Source: Cycas panzhihuaensis (lineage: Eukaryota; Cycadophyta). From it: a stretch of DNA of 64,000 nt. The translations under genes and the position numbers were made by a program. This document shows positions 50,441 through 61,839 of this stretch, one piece after another. Below the pieces are notes generated by a model. The model was not told where the DNA came from, did not search any database, and saw only the letters and a list, made by a program, of their open reading frames with translations. Each line of letters begins with the position of its first letter. The first letter of the stretch is position 1. Location: the NCBI GenBank assembly GCA_023213395.1, contig CM041465.1, forward strand, positions 119,543,741 to 119,607,740, read 5' to 3'.

Positions 50441-52616
50441 AGATGATGCTACAAGGGAGGAACTATTTCACTTGAAGCTTCAAGTAGGAAATAGTATGAT
50501 TGGTGCCATTATAGATCCGGGAAGCCAAAAGAATTTGATCTCAGAAAGTTTGGTAAAGAGCATTGGTTTGGTAACTACTCCTCACCCTCATCCATATCCT
50601 CTTGGTTGGATCCATAAAGATGTGGAAATGCAAATATCAAAGCAATGTACACTTAAATTTTCTATCACTAATGATTTTATTGATGAAGTAACATGTGATG
50701 TGGTGCCATTAGATGTATGCCATGTTGTGCTTGGGAGTCCCTACTTGTGGGATCGAGATGCACTCTTCTATCGAAGGGAGAGAAAGTATCAATTGATGAA
50801 GGATAACAAGGGCTTCATCATAAAGGCCACAAAGAAGCACTTGGATAAGATAGCATTAATTTCAGCTACTCAAGCAAAAAGGATGATCAATGCATGTGGT
50901 AAATTCGTCATCTTAATGGTAAAGAGAAAGGAAGAGCCAAGAGATGAAGAAGGTCCTTCTACTCACACTCTTCTTATATCACCTAAACAAATGCAACAAA
51001 TTAAGGAGTTAAAGACAAGGTATGATATTCTATTTCAACATGTTGATGGGCTTCCACCAAAGAGAAAGATAGAGCATGAAATCACTCTTGTAGGAGATGC
51101 ACCATTACCTAATATTGCTTTGTATAGGCACTCCATTATAGAGAATAATGAAATAAAGAGGCAAGTTGAGGAGTTGCTTGATCAAGGGGTCATAAGACCT
51201 TCATGTTCACCTTGTGGGTCACCAATTGTCTTGGTGCCTAAGAAGGATGGAGGATGGAGAATGTGTATAGATTTTCGTGCTTTGAATAAAATTACAATTA
51301 AAAATCGCTACCCTTTGCCTCACATAGATGATTTGCTTGATCAAATTCAGCATGCTTGTTATTTCACTAAATTGGATTTGAAAAGCGGTTATCACCAAGT
51401 TAGGGTCAAGGAGGAGGACACATGGAAGACGGCCTTCAAAACAAAGCAAGGACTCTTTGAATGGATGGTTATGCCTTTTGGATTGTGTAATGCTCATGTA
51501 ACATTCATGAGGCTAATGAATGAAATGTTAAGGCCTTACTTAGATAATCTTGTTGTTGTCTATCTTGATGACATTTTGATTTTCAGTAACACATGGGAGG
51601 AACACTTGCAGCACATGGAAGAAGTTTTAAAGACTATGGCTAAGCATCATTTGAAGCTTAATGTAAAGAAGTGTGAATTTGGCAAGGAGAACTTGATCTT
51701 CTTAGGCTTTGTGATTGGAGGAGGAAAGTTGAGCATTGATCCACTCAAGACTCAAGCCATCCTCAAATGGCTTAGGCCAACAAACATCACAGAGGTGAGA
51801 AGTTTTTTAGGAGCTTGTCAATACTTGAGAAAGTTTATTCTTCATTTCTCACAGTTGCAAAGACCTCTACATGGATTGACAAAATCTAGTAGAAAGTTTA
51901 CTTGGGGTTCCAAGGAGGAAGAAGCCTTTCTTCTTTTAAAGAAGAAAATTTGTGAAGCTTAGGTTTTGGCAATGCCAAATTTACAAAGGCCTTTTGAAGT
52001 AGAAGCTGATGCAAGTGGAAATGCGATGGGAGCTATCCTTATTCAAGATGGGAAGCCTATTGCCTACTATTCGGAAGTCTTCACCCCTCAAGTGAAGAAC
52101 TACCCAACATATGATCGAGAAATGTTCGCACTTCATCAAGCATGCAAGCATTGGAGGTCATACTTGCTCGGAAAAGAGGTTGTAGTTCATACCGATCATA
52201 AGCCTCTTCAATTTTTACAAACTCAAAGTAAATTACAACAAGCAAGACACATGAAGTGGATGAGTTATTTACAATAATTCAATATTGTAATTAAGTACAA
52301 AAAAGGATCTAATAACAAAATTACTGATATGTTATCTAGACCACCTTGTTCAACTTCTTCTTCTACTTTTGTTTGTAGTTCTCTTATGAGTTTGCAGGTG
52401 GAACCAATGCATCATGAAGAGTACAAAGACTTGTACCATGAAGATGAAGATTTGAAGGAAGAATTAGAGAACCTAGCGAAAGGAAGACCTTCCCAGCTTG
52501 CTTGGAAGGATGGTCTACTTTTCAAAGGGGAGCAGCTCTATGTTCCATCAAAAGGAGACAAGATCAAGTGGCTTAGAGAAGCCCATACTTCTAAAGTAGT
52601 GGTCACTTTGGTATAG
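50400..52616 (+). pseudogene. Gypsy H protease, RT and RNase H (two in-frame stops)
   Basis: One frame carries protease with IIDPGSQKNLIS (DPG in place of DSG, as is usual in some lineages). RT is about 51030-51690, with VPKKDGGWRMCIDFRALNKI, FTKLDLKSGYHQV and catalytic VVYLDDILIFSN. The thumb and RNase H follow, with EVEADASGNAMGAIL and HTDHKPLQFL. Stops are TAG at 51960-51962, between RT and RNase H, and TAA at 52275-52277. Each would be Gln with one C-to-T change. The frame is +1 relative to gag. No ATG starts it; expression would need frameshifting unless a base was lost. Confidence 0.9.
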
Positions 52617-53856
52617 AAGACTTTAGTAAATTTGAGAAGATATGTTGTATGGCCAAAAATGCAAAATGATGTAAAAAAATATGTAAAAGGATGTGTAATG
52701 TGTAATACTTCTAAGCCTTCTTCTAGAAAATTAGGATTGTATACACCACTTCCTATTCCCACTAGACCTTGGGAAAGTATCTCCATTGATTTTTTAGGAG
52801 GACTTCCCATGACTAGGAAGGGACATGATTATCTTTTTGTTGTTGTAGATAGGTTTAGTAAAATGATATGTCTAATACCTTGTAAGAAGACAATCACATG
52901 TACAGGAGCAGCTGAGTTATTCTTCGAGCATGTATGGAAGAATTTTGGCTTGCCTTCTTCCATCATTTTAGATCGGGACACTCGATTCCTTTCATCATTT
53001 TGGAAGTCACTATAGGAGATGATGGATACCAAATTGAAGAGGAGTACAAGTTTCCATCCTCAAATGATGGACAAACCGAAGTAGTAAACAGAACTTTGGT
53101 ACATCTATTGAGAGGATACAATTCCAAGCATCCAAAGACTTGGGATGAATCATTGGCTTTTCTACAATTTACTTTTAATAGAGCAATGCATGCATCACAC
53201 TCTAAAGCACCTTTTGAAGTTTGTTTGGGATACTTACCTCAAAGTCCATTTGACTTAGAGTTTTCCATGCAAGCTAAGGAAGGATCCGTCAAAGAGAAGG
53301 AGGAGCATGACAAGGCTTTAAGATACTTGAGAAGATCCGGAGAGTCCACAAAGAAGTACATGATCAACTTCTAAGGACTCAACAAAAGTACAAGGAAAGA
53401 CATGATAAGCATAGGCAAGAGTGTACTTTCCAAGAAGGAGATTTAGTATGGTTATACTTGAGCAAGGAGAGGTTAAAAGGAGAAGGTAAGAAACTCAAAC
53501 CTATAAGGTATGGACTATTCAAGATTTTGAGAAAAGTAGGTGGCAATGCTTTCCAACTTGATCTTCCACCTTATATGCAAATATATTCAGTAGTAAATGC
53601 TGAATACTTAAAACTCTTTGAGCCCTCCATGCTAGATAAGGAACAGGACCAATTCACTTTACCTTCAGTTGATGATTTATATTTGGAAAGTGAGGAGCCT
53701 CTCAAGGAAGATTGTATCTTGGAGAGAAAATCTACCAAAACAAGACATAAGACACATGAATCTTTCAGGATTGGAGTAGCAGAGAAATTGCCTAGTAAGG
53801 CCAAGTGGTTTAGTAGGAAACAAGGAGAACAACACTCCCCCCATCTCCAATTCTAA
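52590..53856 (+). pseudogene. Gypsy H integrase remnant, frameshifted
   Basis: The zinc-binding GHFGI lies one frame off near 52596-52612, and the frame returns at KTLVNLRRYVVWPK. This suggests two compensating indels. CVMCNTSKP closes the zinc finger. The core has ISIDFLGGLPM (Asp), ILDRDTRFLS (Asp), then a stop at 53013-53015. After a shift near 53060, DGQTEVVNRTLVHLLRGY has the catalytic Glu. A second shift near 53365 leads to the C-terminal part, 53371-53856: GDLVWLYL, ILRKVGGNAFQLDLPPYMQI and VVNAEYLKLFEPS. I see no chromodomain. Confidence 0.9.
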
Positions 53857-53881
53857 GCCAAACAGGAGTTGGCTATTTTCC

Positions 53882-54951
53882 AAGGAAGGGGGAGCCATGA
53901 TCCAGGAGGATCTACCATATGTTCTGAGGATGCGTAAAATGCTAGGCATTGGCATAACTAAAAGAGATATGGCCAAATGGTATCAAAATTCTATGAAATT
54001 TTGTGTAAAGGGAGAAGACACATCCCATTAGATGTGTAAAAAAGGTGGGGTTCAGAAAATATCATTTGATTAGAGTTCAACCCTTGTCTTTGCATAAAAA
54101 TTAATCCCACAGCTAGCAGAAAAAAAATAGAAAATATATATTATAATTATATGAATATAAATATGGCCAAATGACATCCAAATGAGCTAAAATTTTGAGG
54201 AAGAAGAGGAGACATGTTTTCCTATACATGTACCAAATTTGAACTAAATTGGAGTCCGTTAAGGTCAGTTACAAGCCGCAACTTTTAAGAATTACATGAA
54301 GGCCATTTGGATAGCAAAAAAATAGCAAATACACATTATTATTAAATGAATAAAAATGTAGTCAAATGACATCCAAATGAGCTAAAAATTTGAGGAAGAT
54401 GAGGGGATATGTGTTGTTATACGTGTACTAAATTTGAGCCAAATTGGAGTATGGTAAGATCTGTTAAAAGCTACAACATTTTAAGAATTGTATGAAGGCC
54501 ACTTGGACAACATGCATTCTGGTGGTTAGTGGTTATACTTGCATGATTGCCACTTGTTAAACATGAAATTCAGGTTTCTTTCTATAAATTGAGCCCTTCT
54601 ACAGGTTGGAGAGGTGGTTCTTGGAGACTTGACTTGGAAAGCATCCTTGGAGAGGCATTTGGAGGGTTGGAGTCCCCCTCATGGTATAATTGTAACATTT
54701 ATTCCTTGTAATTTTACCATTCTTTTGCTAGTTGATTTCTCCACCATTAAATGGAGATTTTCATGGTTTAATAAAAGTATTACTTCTTATACTTTTGGAT
54801 CAATTCCAAGAATAAATATTTGGTGTAGAATTTTCCTTTCATGGGCTCATTGTTGTTTTGATGTTATTGAGATTTCTACACTAACTCCCAGGATCTCAAG
54901 GAGAAAAGGTTGATAATTGACTTCTTCACCAACTAAGCTCTTTTGGGATCA
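53882..54951 (+). repeat. Polypurine tract and 3' LTR of gypsy H
   Basis: AAGGAAGGGGGAG (53882-53894) precedes the LTR start TGATCC at 53898. The LTR ends GGATCA at 54951, followed by TTGTA. It is 1054 bp and carries the same internal duplication as the 5' copy. Confidence 0.95.
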
Positions 54952-54956
54952 TTGTA

Positions 54957-55620
54957 TTTTTGGAAAGTAGTGTAGACTCAGGTTTAAAGTAGGAAGTCAC
55001 ACTAGTAAAGGTGTTTTGGATTACATATATTTAGATGTATGGGGACCAACCCCTATAATATCTTATCGAGGATCATTATACTTTGTCACAATTATAGATG
55101 ATTACTCCAGAAAGATATGGATCTATTTTTTAGAAAGGAAATCTAAAGTTTTTAGTTTGTTTAAATAGTTCAAGGCTCTAGCTGAGAAGAGCACTGGCAA
55201 GTTAATCAAATGTTTAATAACTGACAATGGAGATGAGTTCAACTCCTTGGAGTTTGAGAACTATTACAGAGAAGCTTGGATTGAAAGACATAAGACCATT
55301 AGCTATACTCCATAATAGAATGGCATAGCTAATCATATGAATAAGACACTCTTGGAAAGAGAAAGAAGCATGCTAAGTAATGTAGGAGTGGAGCAGGGCT
55401 TATGAGAAAAAGTTATTCAAACAGCTTACTATTTGGTAAATAGGTCACCATCACTTGTAGTAGACTACAAGATTCATGAAGAGATATGGACTGAACATCC
55501 ATGTGACTATTTAAATTTGAAAGTTTTTTGTTATGATGCTTATGCCTTGACCAATAAAAGTCAATGTTTAAAGTTAGACCCAAAATCCAAGAGATGTATC
55601 TTTGTTGGTTATGGTGATAG
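54957..55620 (+). pseudogene. Copia G integrase remnant
   Basis: Continues the copia G frame after H: LDYIYLDVWGPTPI holds the first catalytic Asp, FVTIIDDYSRKIWIYFL follows, and LITDNGDEF has the second. The catalytic Glu position (normally NGVAERMNRT) reads NGIANHMNKT, so Glu is lost. The post-integrase linker DYLNLKVFCYDAYA to RCIFVGYGD is at 55500-55615. The sequence then changes to copia A gag on the other strand. Confidence 0.85.
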
Positions 55621-55624
55621 ATAT

Positions 55625-56394
55625 GGTGACTTTTCTTTATCTACCTTGACTCGACACTGGCTCTTTATTTGGCCAACCTTCCCATATCTCTAACATACTA
55701 ATGGGCCTCTACATAGAGATTTGGATTTCCCTCTAGATTTTGGCCATCTGTTCCTAGGCTTTTGTTGGTCATGATTCAATGTTCTACCTCTCACTGCTAA
55801 TGATTCTTTCAAATGATACTCAAAAGATTTTTGCCTTATCTCTTTTGATAGTAGAGTAGCAATAATATCATCAAAATTTAGGGTGGGAGTAGTTGTGTTA
55901 CTAATCGTTATCACAAGATTATCCTAAGAATTAGGAAGTGAACATAATAGGATAATACACTTGTCTTCTTCAGATATTATTATCCTAACTAAAATAAGTT
56001 GGCTCACCATGGTGCTAAATGCAGTGAGATGATCTGCAACTATATGTCCATCACTCATCTAGAGTGAATATAACTTTTTCTAAAGAAATAACTTATTAAC
56101 TAGGGACTTAATTTGATATAAAGCCTCTAACTTTCTATACAGATATTTGGCTGCAGACTTTGTGGTAACATTTAATAACACTATATTTGAAAGGTATAAT
56201 CTTATTAAATTGACTAATTTTCGATCAAACTTCTTCCAGTCTTCATCACCATAGTCATAGGCTTTATTCCTATTACAAAGATCCACTGATCCTTCTTGAC
56301 AAGGATATCTTCTATCTTTAGCTTCTACAACTTAAAGTTTTGGCCATTAAACTTTTCAATCTCCATCTTTGTAGTGCTCGCCATGATCTTCATA
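55625..56394 (-). pseudogene. Copia A gag remnant
   Basis: Minus strand, from ATG 56394 (MASTTKMEIEKFNGQNFKL). The UBN2-like helical region includes 56080-56286 (NIVLLNVTTKSAAKYLYRKL). The C-terminal part at 55690-55914 leads into a damaged knuckle (a stop, then RYGKVGQIKSQC) near 55645-55690. It starts 62 bases after the primer site, as expected for the first gene of copia A. Confidence 0.85.
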
Positions 56395-56456
56395 CTCAAG
56401 TTCATCGAATAAGACTTCCACTTACCAAATGGCTTTCCACAAAACTAAAACCCTTA

Positions 56457-56468
56457 GCTCTAATACCA
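56457..56468 (-). other. Primer-binding site of copia A
   Basis: Plus GCTCTAATACCA, one base from the exact complement of TGGTATCAGAGC, two bases left of the 5' LTR. Confidence 0.9.
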
Positions 56469-56470
56469 AA

Positions 56471-56962
56471 TGAAGAGAAAATATAACTACAGAAGTAATG
56501 TAATAATAGAACTCTAAACCATGCAAAGAATAAATAGCATAAATAAGCTAAGCACATAATAAAGAACACTAGGGTATTCGAGTCTAAGTATAGACCTTTT
56601 GTTAGTCTAAGTAATAGCTAAAGAATTATAGAAATAAATCCCAACTCTTCTCATCAACTCATCAAAGACTCATCCCACCTTTTTACATGTGTTGTTATAT
56701 AAGAATACATAGACACAACATTATAAGACACCTCCTTGTAGTTTTACAATGTAATGGGCATAAACCATGGCTGAAAAAGGCCCTTATAAGACACCCAAAA
56801 ATTTTTCTCGGGGGTTTCTTCCCTCAAACCTTTGCCTAGGGAGCCACTGGCCCCAGACCCCCTAGTAAGGGGCCCTACAATAGGCCCTAAGACCCCACAA
56901 AGGGGCTTCAGTGTAATGCCTATACCCATGTAACACTTGTAAAGTGTTCAACATATCTAACA
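56471..56962 (-). repeat. 5' LTR of copia A
   Basis: 492 bp; on the minus strand it starts TGTTAGATATGTTGAACACT. It contains a GC-rich block at about 56815-56915 with palindromic GGCCCC/GGGGCC-like parts (around 56849 and 56868) and a 59-bp block near 56697-56750, both absent from the 3' LTR. Confidence 0.9.
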
Positions 56963-57132
56963 TATATTTCATTCTTTTATGCTTAATTATTTATTTTACA
57001 ATCATATCATTCATCTTTCTTTGTATATTATTAAGTTTTCTATTATTTATTCTATCTTAGACTAATATTATGGTATCATTGTTTTAACTCTAATCTAACA
57101 TTCTGGTATTAAAGTTATATGATAATACAACA
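56963..57132 (+). repeat. Second half of the left LTR of element D
   Basis: TATAT (56963-56967) is the copia A target duplication. What follows matches 57616-57778 of the intact D LTR, including the run around TCATCTTTCTTTGTA and the end CTAATCTAACATT(C/G)TGGTATTA. It completes the LTR begun at 272-504. Confidence 0.85.
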
Positions 57133-57372
57133 TTATATTCTTAGAGTGTAGCTGGTTTAGTATTAACTAAATCATATATATGAAGGAGTGACATGGTTAA
57201 CTGGTAATTATAGTGGCTAGTTACCCATGTGGTATAATGGATAGAGTTCACTTCATATAAATGTTAATAACACTTTATATTTATTTATAGTAGCTTGATC
57301 TAATAAATTTGAAGATTAATTACATTTTAATGTGATATTTTATTTAACATAATTGTATATTATAGAGGAGAA
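57133..57372 (+). other. Internal region of element D
   Basis: 240 bp, non-coding. 57178-57340 resembles the 3' module of element C (phrases GTTAACTGG and AGTTACCCATGTGGT). It ends in a purine tract just before the right LTR. Confidence 0.7.
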
Positions 57373-57778
57373 TGTTAGATGTAATATGTAATTATATTCT
57401 AAATCTATTCACACTCTCTCATGTATTATTGGATTATTATATTATTAGCCACCTTAAGATGTCTGCCACCTTGATAAGCACATTAGCACATAAAAGTTGA
57501 CCTTAAGGATTCTCACATATGATGGGATATTCTATAAGTATGTATATGATCTTTCTAATAATCTAAAGTTTTTCTATTCTTCCACTTACATTGTGTTTTA
57601 TCCTTATATATGCGTAATTCTTTTGTAGTCTATTGTTTATTCTACATTCATCTTATTCATCTTTCTTTGTACATTATTGGGTCTACTATTATTACTGCCA
57701 TCCTAGACCAACATTTTGGTATCATTGCTTTAACTCTAATCTAACATTGTGGTATTAGAGCTATACCACAATCCAACA
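57373..57778 (+). repeat. Right LTR of element D
   Basis: 406 bp, intact, ending CAATCCAACA and followed by TTACT (57779-57783). A primer-like TGGTATTAGAGC at 57750-57761 lies inside the LTR. Confidence 0.85.
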
Positions 57779-57836
57779 TTACTTATAACTCCTTTACCAA
57801 ATACTAAATAGTGTTGATTATAAAATGATGGTCATG

Positions 57837-58171
57837 TGGTATGTTATTACTACTACACATTCTAAAAAGAACACAAATATGAATTAAAATCTCAAGAGGC
57901 TTTATTAAATAAAAAAGACTTATAATCATAGACCTATTTGAGGGGGCAACTTCTTGTGAGTAGATCTCTCTTATAACATGCTTTGATACCCCTCCTTATT
58001 ACAAACATTCTTTATATACTAAAATGTTACTCTCACTATCCTACTATTAATGCACATGTGATTACAAAATGGCCATTTCCCTTATAATGGAATATGTGCT
58101 ATTATTATATTACTTCTACTAATAACTACCATCCTATACTAATAAAGGGTTAGGATATGAGCATCCTAATA
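57837..58171 (-). repeat. 3' LTR of gypsy E
   Basis: About 335 bp. The left edge TGGTATGTTATT is fixed by comparison with 63952. The right edge is estimated from a minus-strand purine tract (AATGAGGGATTCA, 58172-58184). Confidence 0.7.
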
Positions 58172-58499
58172 TGAATCCCTCATTAAAAAATCTTTGCCCT
58201 CAAAGCTTAAATTATGGATAGTCCTATCAAATTTGATGAAGTTGTTCCTAAGTGATACTTGGGTTGTAAGCCTTTCTAATAGACTAATACCTTTGTGATG
58301 GTATGGTGCTAAAGTTGGCATGTCTACTAATCTAGAATGGCATCAAGAACATGAAGTAGAGAGCCATTATTTATGAACTTTGGTAATTGCATTTGTGTTA
58401 TTATGTTATTCCCAAGACTTTCTTTAAGCAAGATACATGGAACACAAGGTGGATTTTTTATGAAGGTGGAAGCACTAATTTGTAACCTGTAGTTTGCAT

Positions 58500-59500
58500 G
58501 TGTTACTCCACCTTGTAAGGTCAATGGAATCTTGGAGTCAAATTTTGAGAGCCTTTCACCTTTAAGGAGATCTGATGATATGGTTAAAGTTTCAAAAGTA
58601 GCATGTCACCCACAAAAAAATCCTATTCCATCCTATGCTAATCATCTTGTTATTTTAACTTATGCTGAGCTATGTGGAGGTTCTCTTTAAGAGTTTTGAA
58701 AATGTTAGCTCTATCCTTAAGGGTAGTATCTACTACTTATACTCATGCATTCCTTGAGATGTAAGAAGATATTATAGAAGGTGGTTGCCTATAGATGGCC
58801 TCATAAGGTGTCATTTTTATGGTTGTGTAAAAGGTGGTGTTATATTACCATTTAGTCAATGGTAACTAACACACCCAATGGGATGGCCAGGTTGATATAA
58901 AACACCAAAGGTATGCCTTAAGGAATTTGTTAGCAACCTTTGTTTGGCCATCTATTTGTGGGTGATATGTTGAGCTCATCTTCAAGGTGGTCCCATGCAG
59001 CTTCAAAAACTCTTGCCAAAACTTACTAGTGAAGGTGGGATCATGATCATTAATGATAGAAGCTGGCATGCCATATAAGTAAAAATTTTAATTAATAAAT
59101 ACTTGTGCCAATATTATTACTTTGTAAGGGTGAATTAATTCTAAGAAGTATGAATACTTGGAGAGTTAATCCATAATGACCAAGATAATTAATTTTCCTC
59201 CTAACTTGGGTAATCCTTTAATGAAGTCCATGGAAATATCAACTCAAGGTTGGGTAGGTAAGGGCAATGGGTAGAATAACCCTAGTATATCCATTGTTGC
59301 TTCCTTTTGTTATTGATAAATGTCATATTTAGTTATAAATTTTTGGATATTGCCCTTCATACTTGTCTAGTAGAAATTTCAAGTAACCCTTTTATAAGTC
59401 TTCAAAAATCCTAAATGTTTAGCTATAGGTGAAGTATGTAACTTTGTTTAAATCTATCATTTATAAGTAGAATTTGGGATGATGACAATTTGGCCCTTAT
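58500..59500 (-). pseudogene. Gypsy E integrase remnant
   Basis: Minus strand. The best part, 58866-59069, is ASIINDHDPTFTSKFWQEF (second catalytic Asp kept) and STYHPQIDGQTKVANKFL, where the catalytic Glu of GQTEV is Lys. The zinc-binding and N-terminal part lies above 59100 and the C-terminal part below 58860, both degraded. Confidence 0.75.
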
Positions 59501-59549
59501 AATAGATATACTATCCATCCCATGTGTAACCAAGTTTATGATCTATTGC

Positions 59550-60950
59550 TAAGTGCAACTGTTGAATAATATTTTAAATCAAGGTATCCCTTTAATACTC
59601 CTACCAGATGTCCTATAACTATTAGGGATGGGAGATGACATGGGTTAGAGGGTAGATTGGTCCTTAAATAACTAAGAGAGAGCATCTACCACCATATTAT
59701 CCTTGCCTTTCTTATAGATAATTTTATAATCATATCTAAGTAATTTGGTGATTCAGTTTTATTACTCAAGCATTAAGATACATTACTCTAAGAGGTATTT
59801 GAGGCTCACACAAACTATTTTAAAAATAAAGTGGCATCCAATGAGATAAGGTTACTAATGGTTTAGGATGTGGAGGATTGCAAGTATTTCTTTCTTATAT
59901 GTGGAGCATACAAGATTTTTGCCATAAGGCACAACTCATAAAGGCTAGAGGTTATCCCTCCTACATGAGAACTAAAATAATTCCCATGCTTGAAGCATCA
60001 CTCAATAATAAATGGTTTTGAAAAGTCTGGCATTGCTAGAACTAGAGTACTACACATGGCTTATTTGAGGATAATGAAGGTCTCTTATATTATTGGAATC
60101 CATTAGAATACTTATTCTTTTTAGCATAGCTATGATGGGTGTTATAAGTTTTTCACAGCCATGACCAAACCTCCTATAGCAACCTATGAGTATTAGGAAC
60201 CCTCTAAGGATTTGTAATGTCTTGGGAAGTGGACAATTTACCATGTCTTCTATTTTTCTCGAATCAACCTTGACACCATCAATGGACACAATGTGACCCA
60301 AATATTCCACTTTAATTTACCCCAAGATATATTTGAACTATTTGGTAGAAAGGTGATTATCTTGGATGACTTGGAATGTCTTATCCAAGTGTTAGAGGTG
60401 TTCCTTCCATGTGTGGCTATAGGCCAAAATGTCATCAAAGAAGACTAATAAAAACTTGCAAAGATATGGCTAAAGAATTTGGTTCATTAGACTCTATAAT
60501 GTGGATGGAGCATTTATGAGGGTAAATAACATGACCAAGAATTTGTAGTGCCCTTTGTATATACAAAAGACTATCTTTAGAATGTCTTGCTCTCAAAGAT
60601 GAATCTAATGATACCCTGATCTAAGTTCTAGCCTAAAAAATAAATAGGTTCCTTGTAGATTATCTAAAACCTCTTTAATAACTAGAATGGGAAACTTATC
60701 TTTGATTATCAACTTGTTAAGGGCCATAAAATCTATATACATTCTCCATGAGGTATCATTCTCTCGCACCAAGATCACAAGAGAGGAATAGGAACTTGTG
60801 CTTGGTTGGGTGACCCTTGCTTATAGCATTTCATCCACTAGTTTCCCAATCTTAACATTTTAGAGGTAAGGATATTAGTAAGGTCTATTGTTTAGTGGTT
60901 GACTTCCTAGAAGCAATTAAATGGTATCGTCTTATGGTTAATGAGGAGGA
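59550..60950 (-). pseudogene. Gypsy E RT and RNase H remnant
   Basis: Minus strand. Catalytic [12 protein letters not shown] is near 60420-60460, with both Asp intact. EYLGHIVSIDGVKVDSRKIE (60240-60310) begins the thumb, and LRGFLILIGCYRRF follows. RNase H is below about 60050. The N-terminal RT part (60600-60900) is present but full of stops. Confidence 0.75.
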
Positions 60951-61189
60951 AGTCTATTTGGTTTGTTAAATTGATACTAATATTTGGTTAATAGTTCCTA
61001 AAGATCTTATGGTATGTTAGGTTCAATATTACTATATACTATTAAGGAGTAAAGTTGGTCCATCATTTCATAGGATCCTTTTCTTATTAGCTTGTCCATA
61101 AGATGGGAACTAATAACTAGTGTGGGACCTCCTTAGATACCCCTTAATGTATATTAATGTTCATCTATAGTGAATTATATCCATAATTG

Positions 61190-61465
61190 TTAAAAATCCC
61201 ATAAAATTAAACCCAAGATATATAACCATTGTGTACCCAACACCACATCACATCCCCCTAAAGAGAGTGCATACATATATATCTTTAGAGAATAATTCCC
61301 CATGCTAATTTTGATATTGCAACATTTACCTTTGCAAGCTAGTTTCTCTCTATTGGTGATCACTACTTTAAAATTATTGCATGGGCATATAAAACAATCT
61401 ATTAGCTTAGTAATCTTAGTGTCTATGAAGTTATGTATACTCCTTGAGTCTATGAGAATAATCAT
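61190..61465 (-). pseudogene. Gypsy E protease remnant
   Basis: 91 open codons on the minus strand. ILIDSRSIHNFID corresponds to the DSGSTHNFI active site, with Gly changed to Arg. The later GGCDVVLGTQWLYILG is the second conserved block. It is similar in layout to the protease of gypsy B (37423-37698). Confidence 0.8.
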
Positions 61466-61839
61466 TGTTTATCCCTTGAAATGGCCTTTGATTTTCACAG
61501 TCTGAAGTGTATGGAATCTAGCCAATGCATGTAGTGAAAATTTGGGTATTAATTCCTCCCAGGGATCTGTGTCTTTATGAGTTTCTTCTTCCTCTTATAC
61601 CTTAACAAATTATTTATATATAAGTTTGTCATGGAGGTTAGCATCTAAAACATATAGTAATTATTCTTTACATTAGTGACTAAGACCAAATTTCTCATCA
61701 CAGTTATATAAGAGTCTTTATTCCTTGTATTTGTGCATCTCTTCTAGAGTAAGTTGTTTCACCTATCATGGTTTAGAAGGTGTTGTAGTGGGTGGTTTTA
61801 TTAATGGTTTATTCTTAAATGGTAATTAGTTTTATTACA

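Larger units (their letters stand above)
48213..54951 (+). mobile_element. Gypsy H, youngest and most complete element
   Basis: LTRs of 1055 bp (48213-49267) and 1054 bp (53898-54951) begin TGATCC and end GGATCA. Both are flanked by TTGTA (48208-48212 and 54952-54956). The primer site TGGTATTAGAGC is at 49273-49284 and the polypurine tract AAGGAAGGGGGAG at 53882-53894. Between them lie gag, then protease-RT-RNase H-integrase, the Ty3/gypsy order. The two LTRs differ at about a dozen sites in their first 240 bases by eye. It interrupts copia G integrase. Confidence 0.95.
46176..55620 (+). mobile_element. Copia G, plus strand, 3'-truncated and split by H
   Basis: The 5' LTR (46176-46776), primer-site relic, gag (46849), protease and GAG-pre-integrase run to 48207. 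After removal of gypsy H (48213-54951) the reading continues from FCKHC straight into the integrase core (54957-55615). It then stops within the post-integrase region (RCIFVGYGD) against copia A gag. RT, RNase H and the 3' LTR are missing. Confidence 0.8.

Noticed and set aside
57750-57761. Primer-site-like TGGTATTAGAGC after CTAATCTAACATTG
   Set aside because: The TTACT duplication shows that the LTR of D continues to 57778, so this lies inside the LTR.
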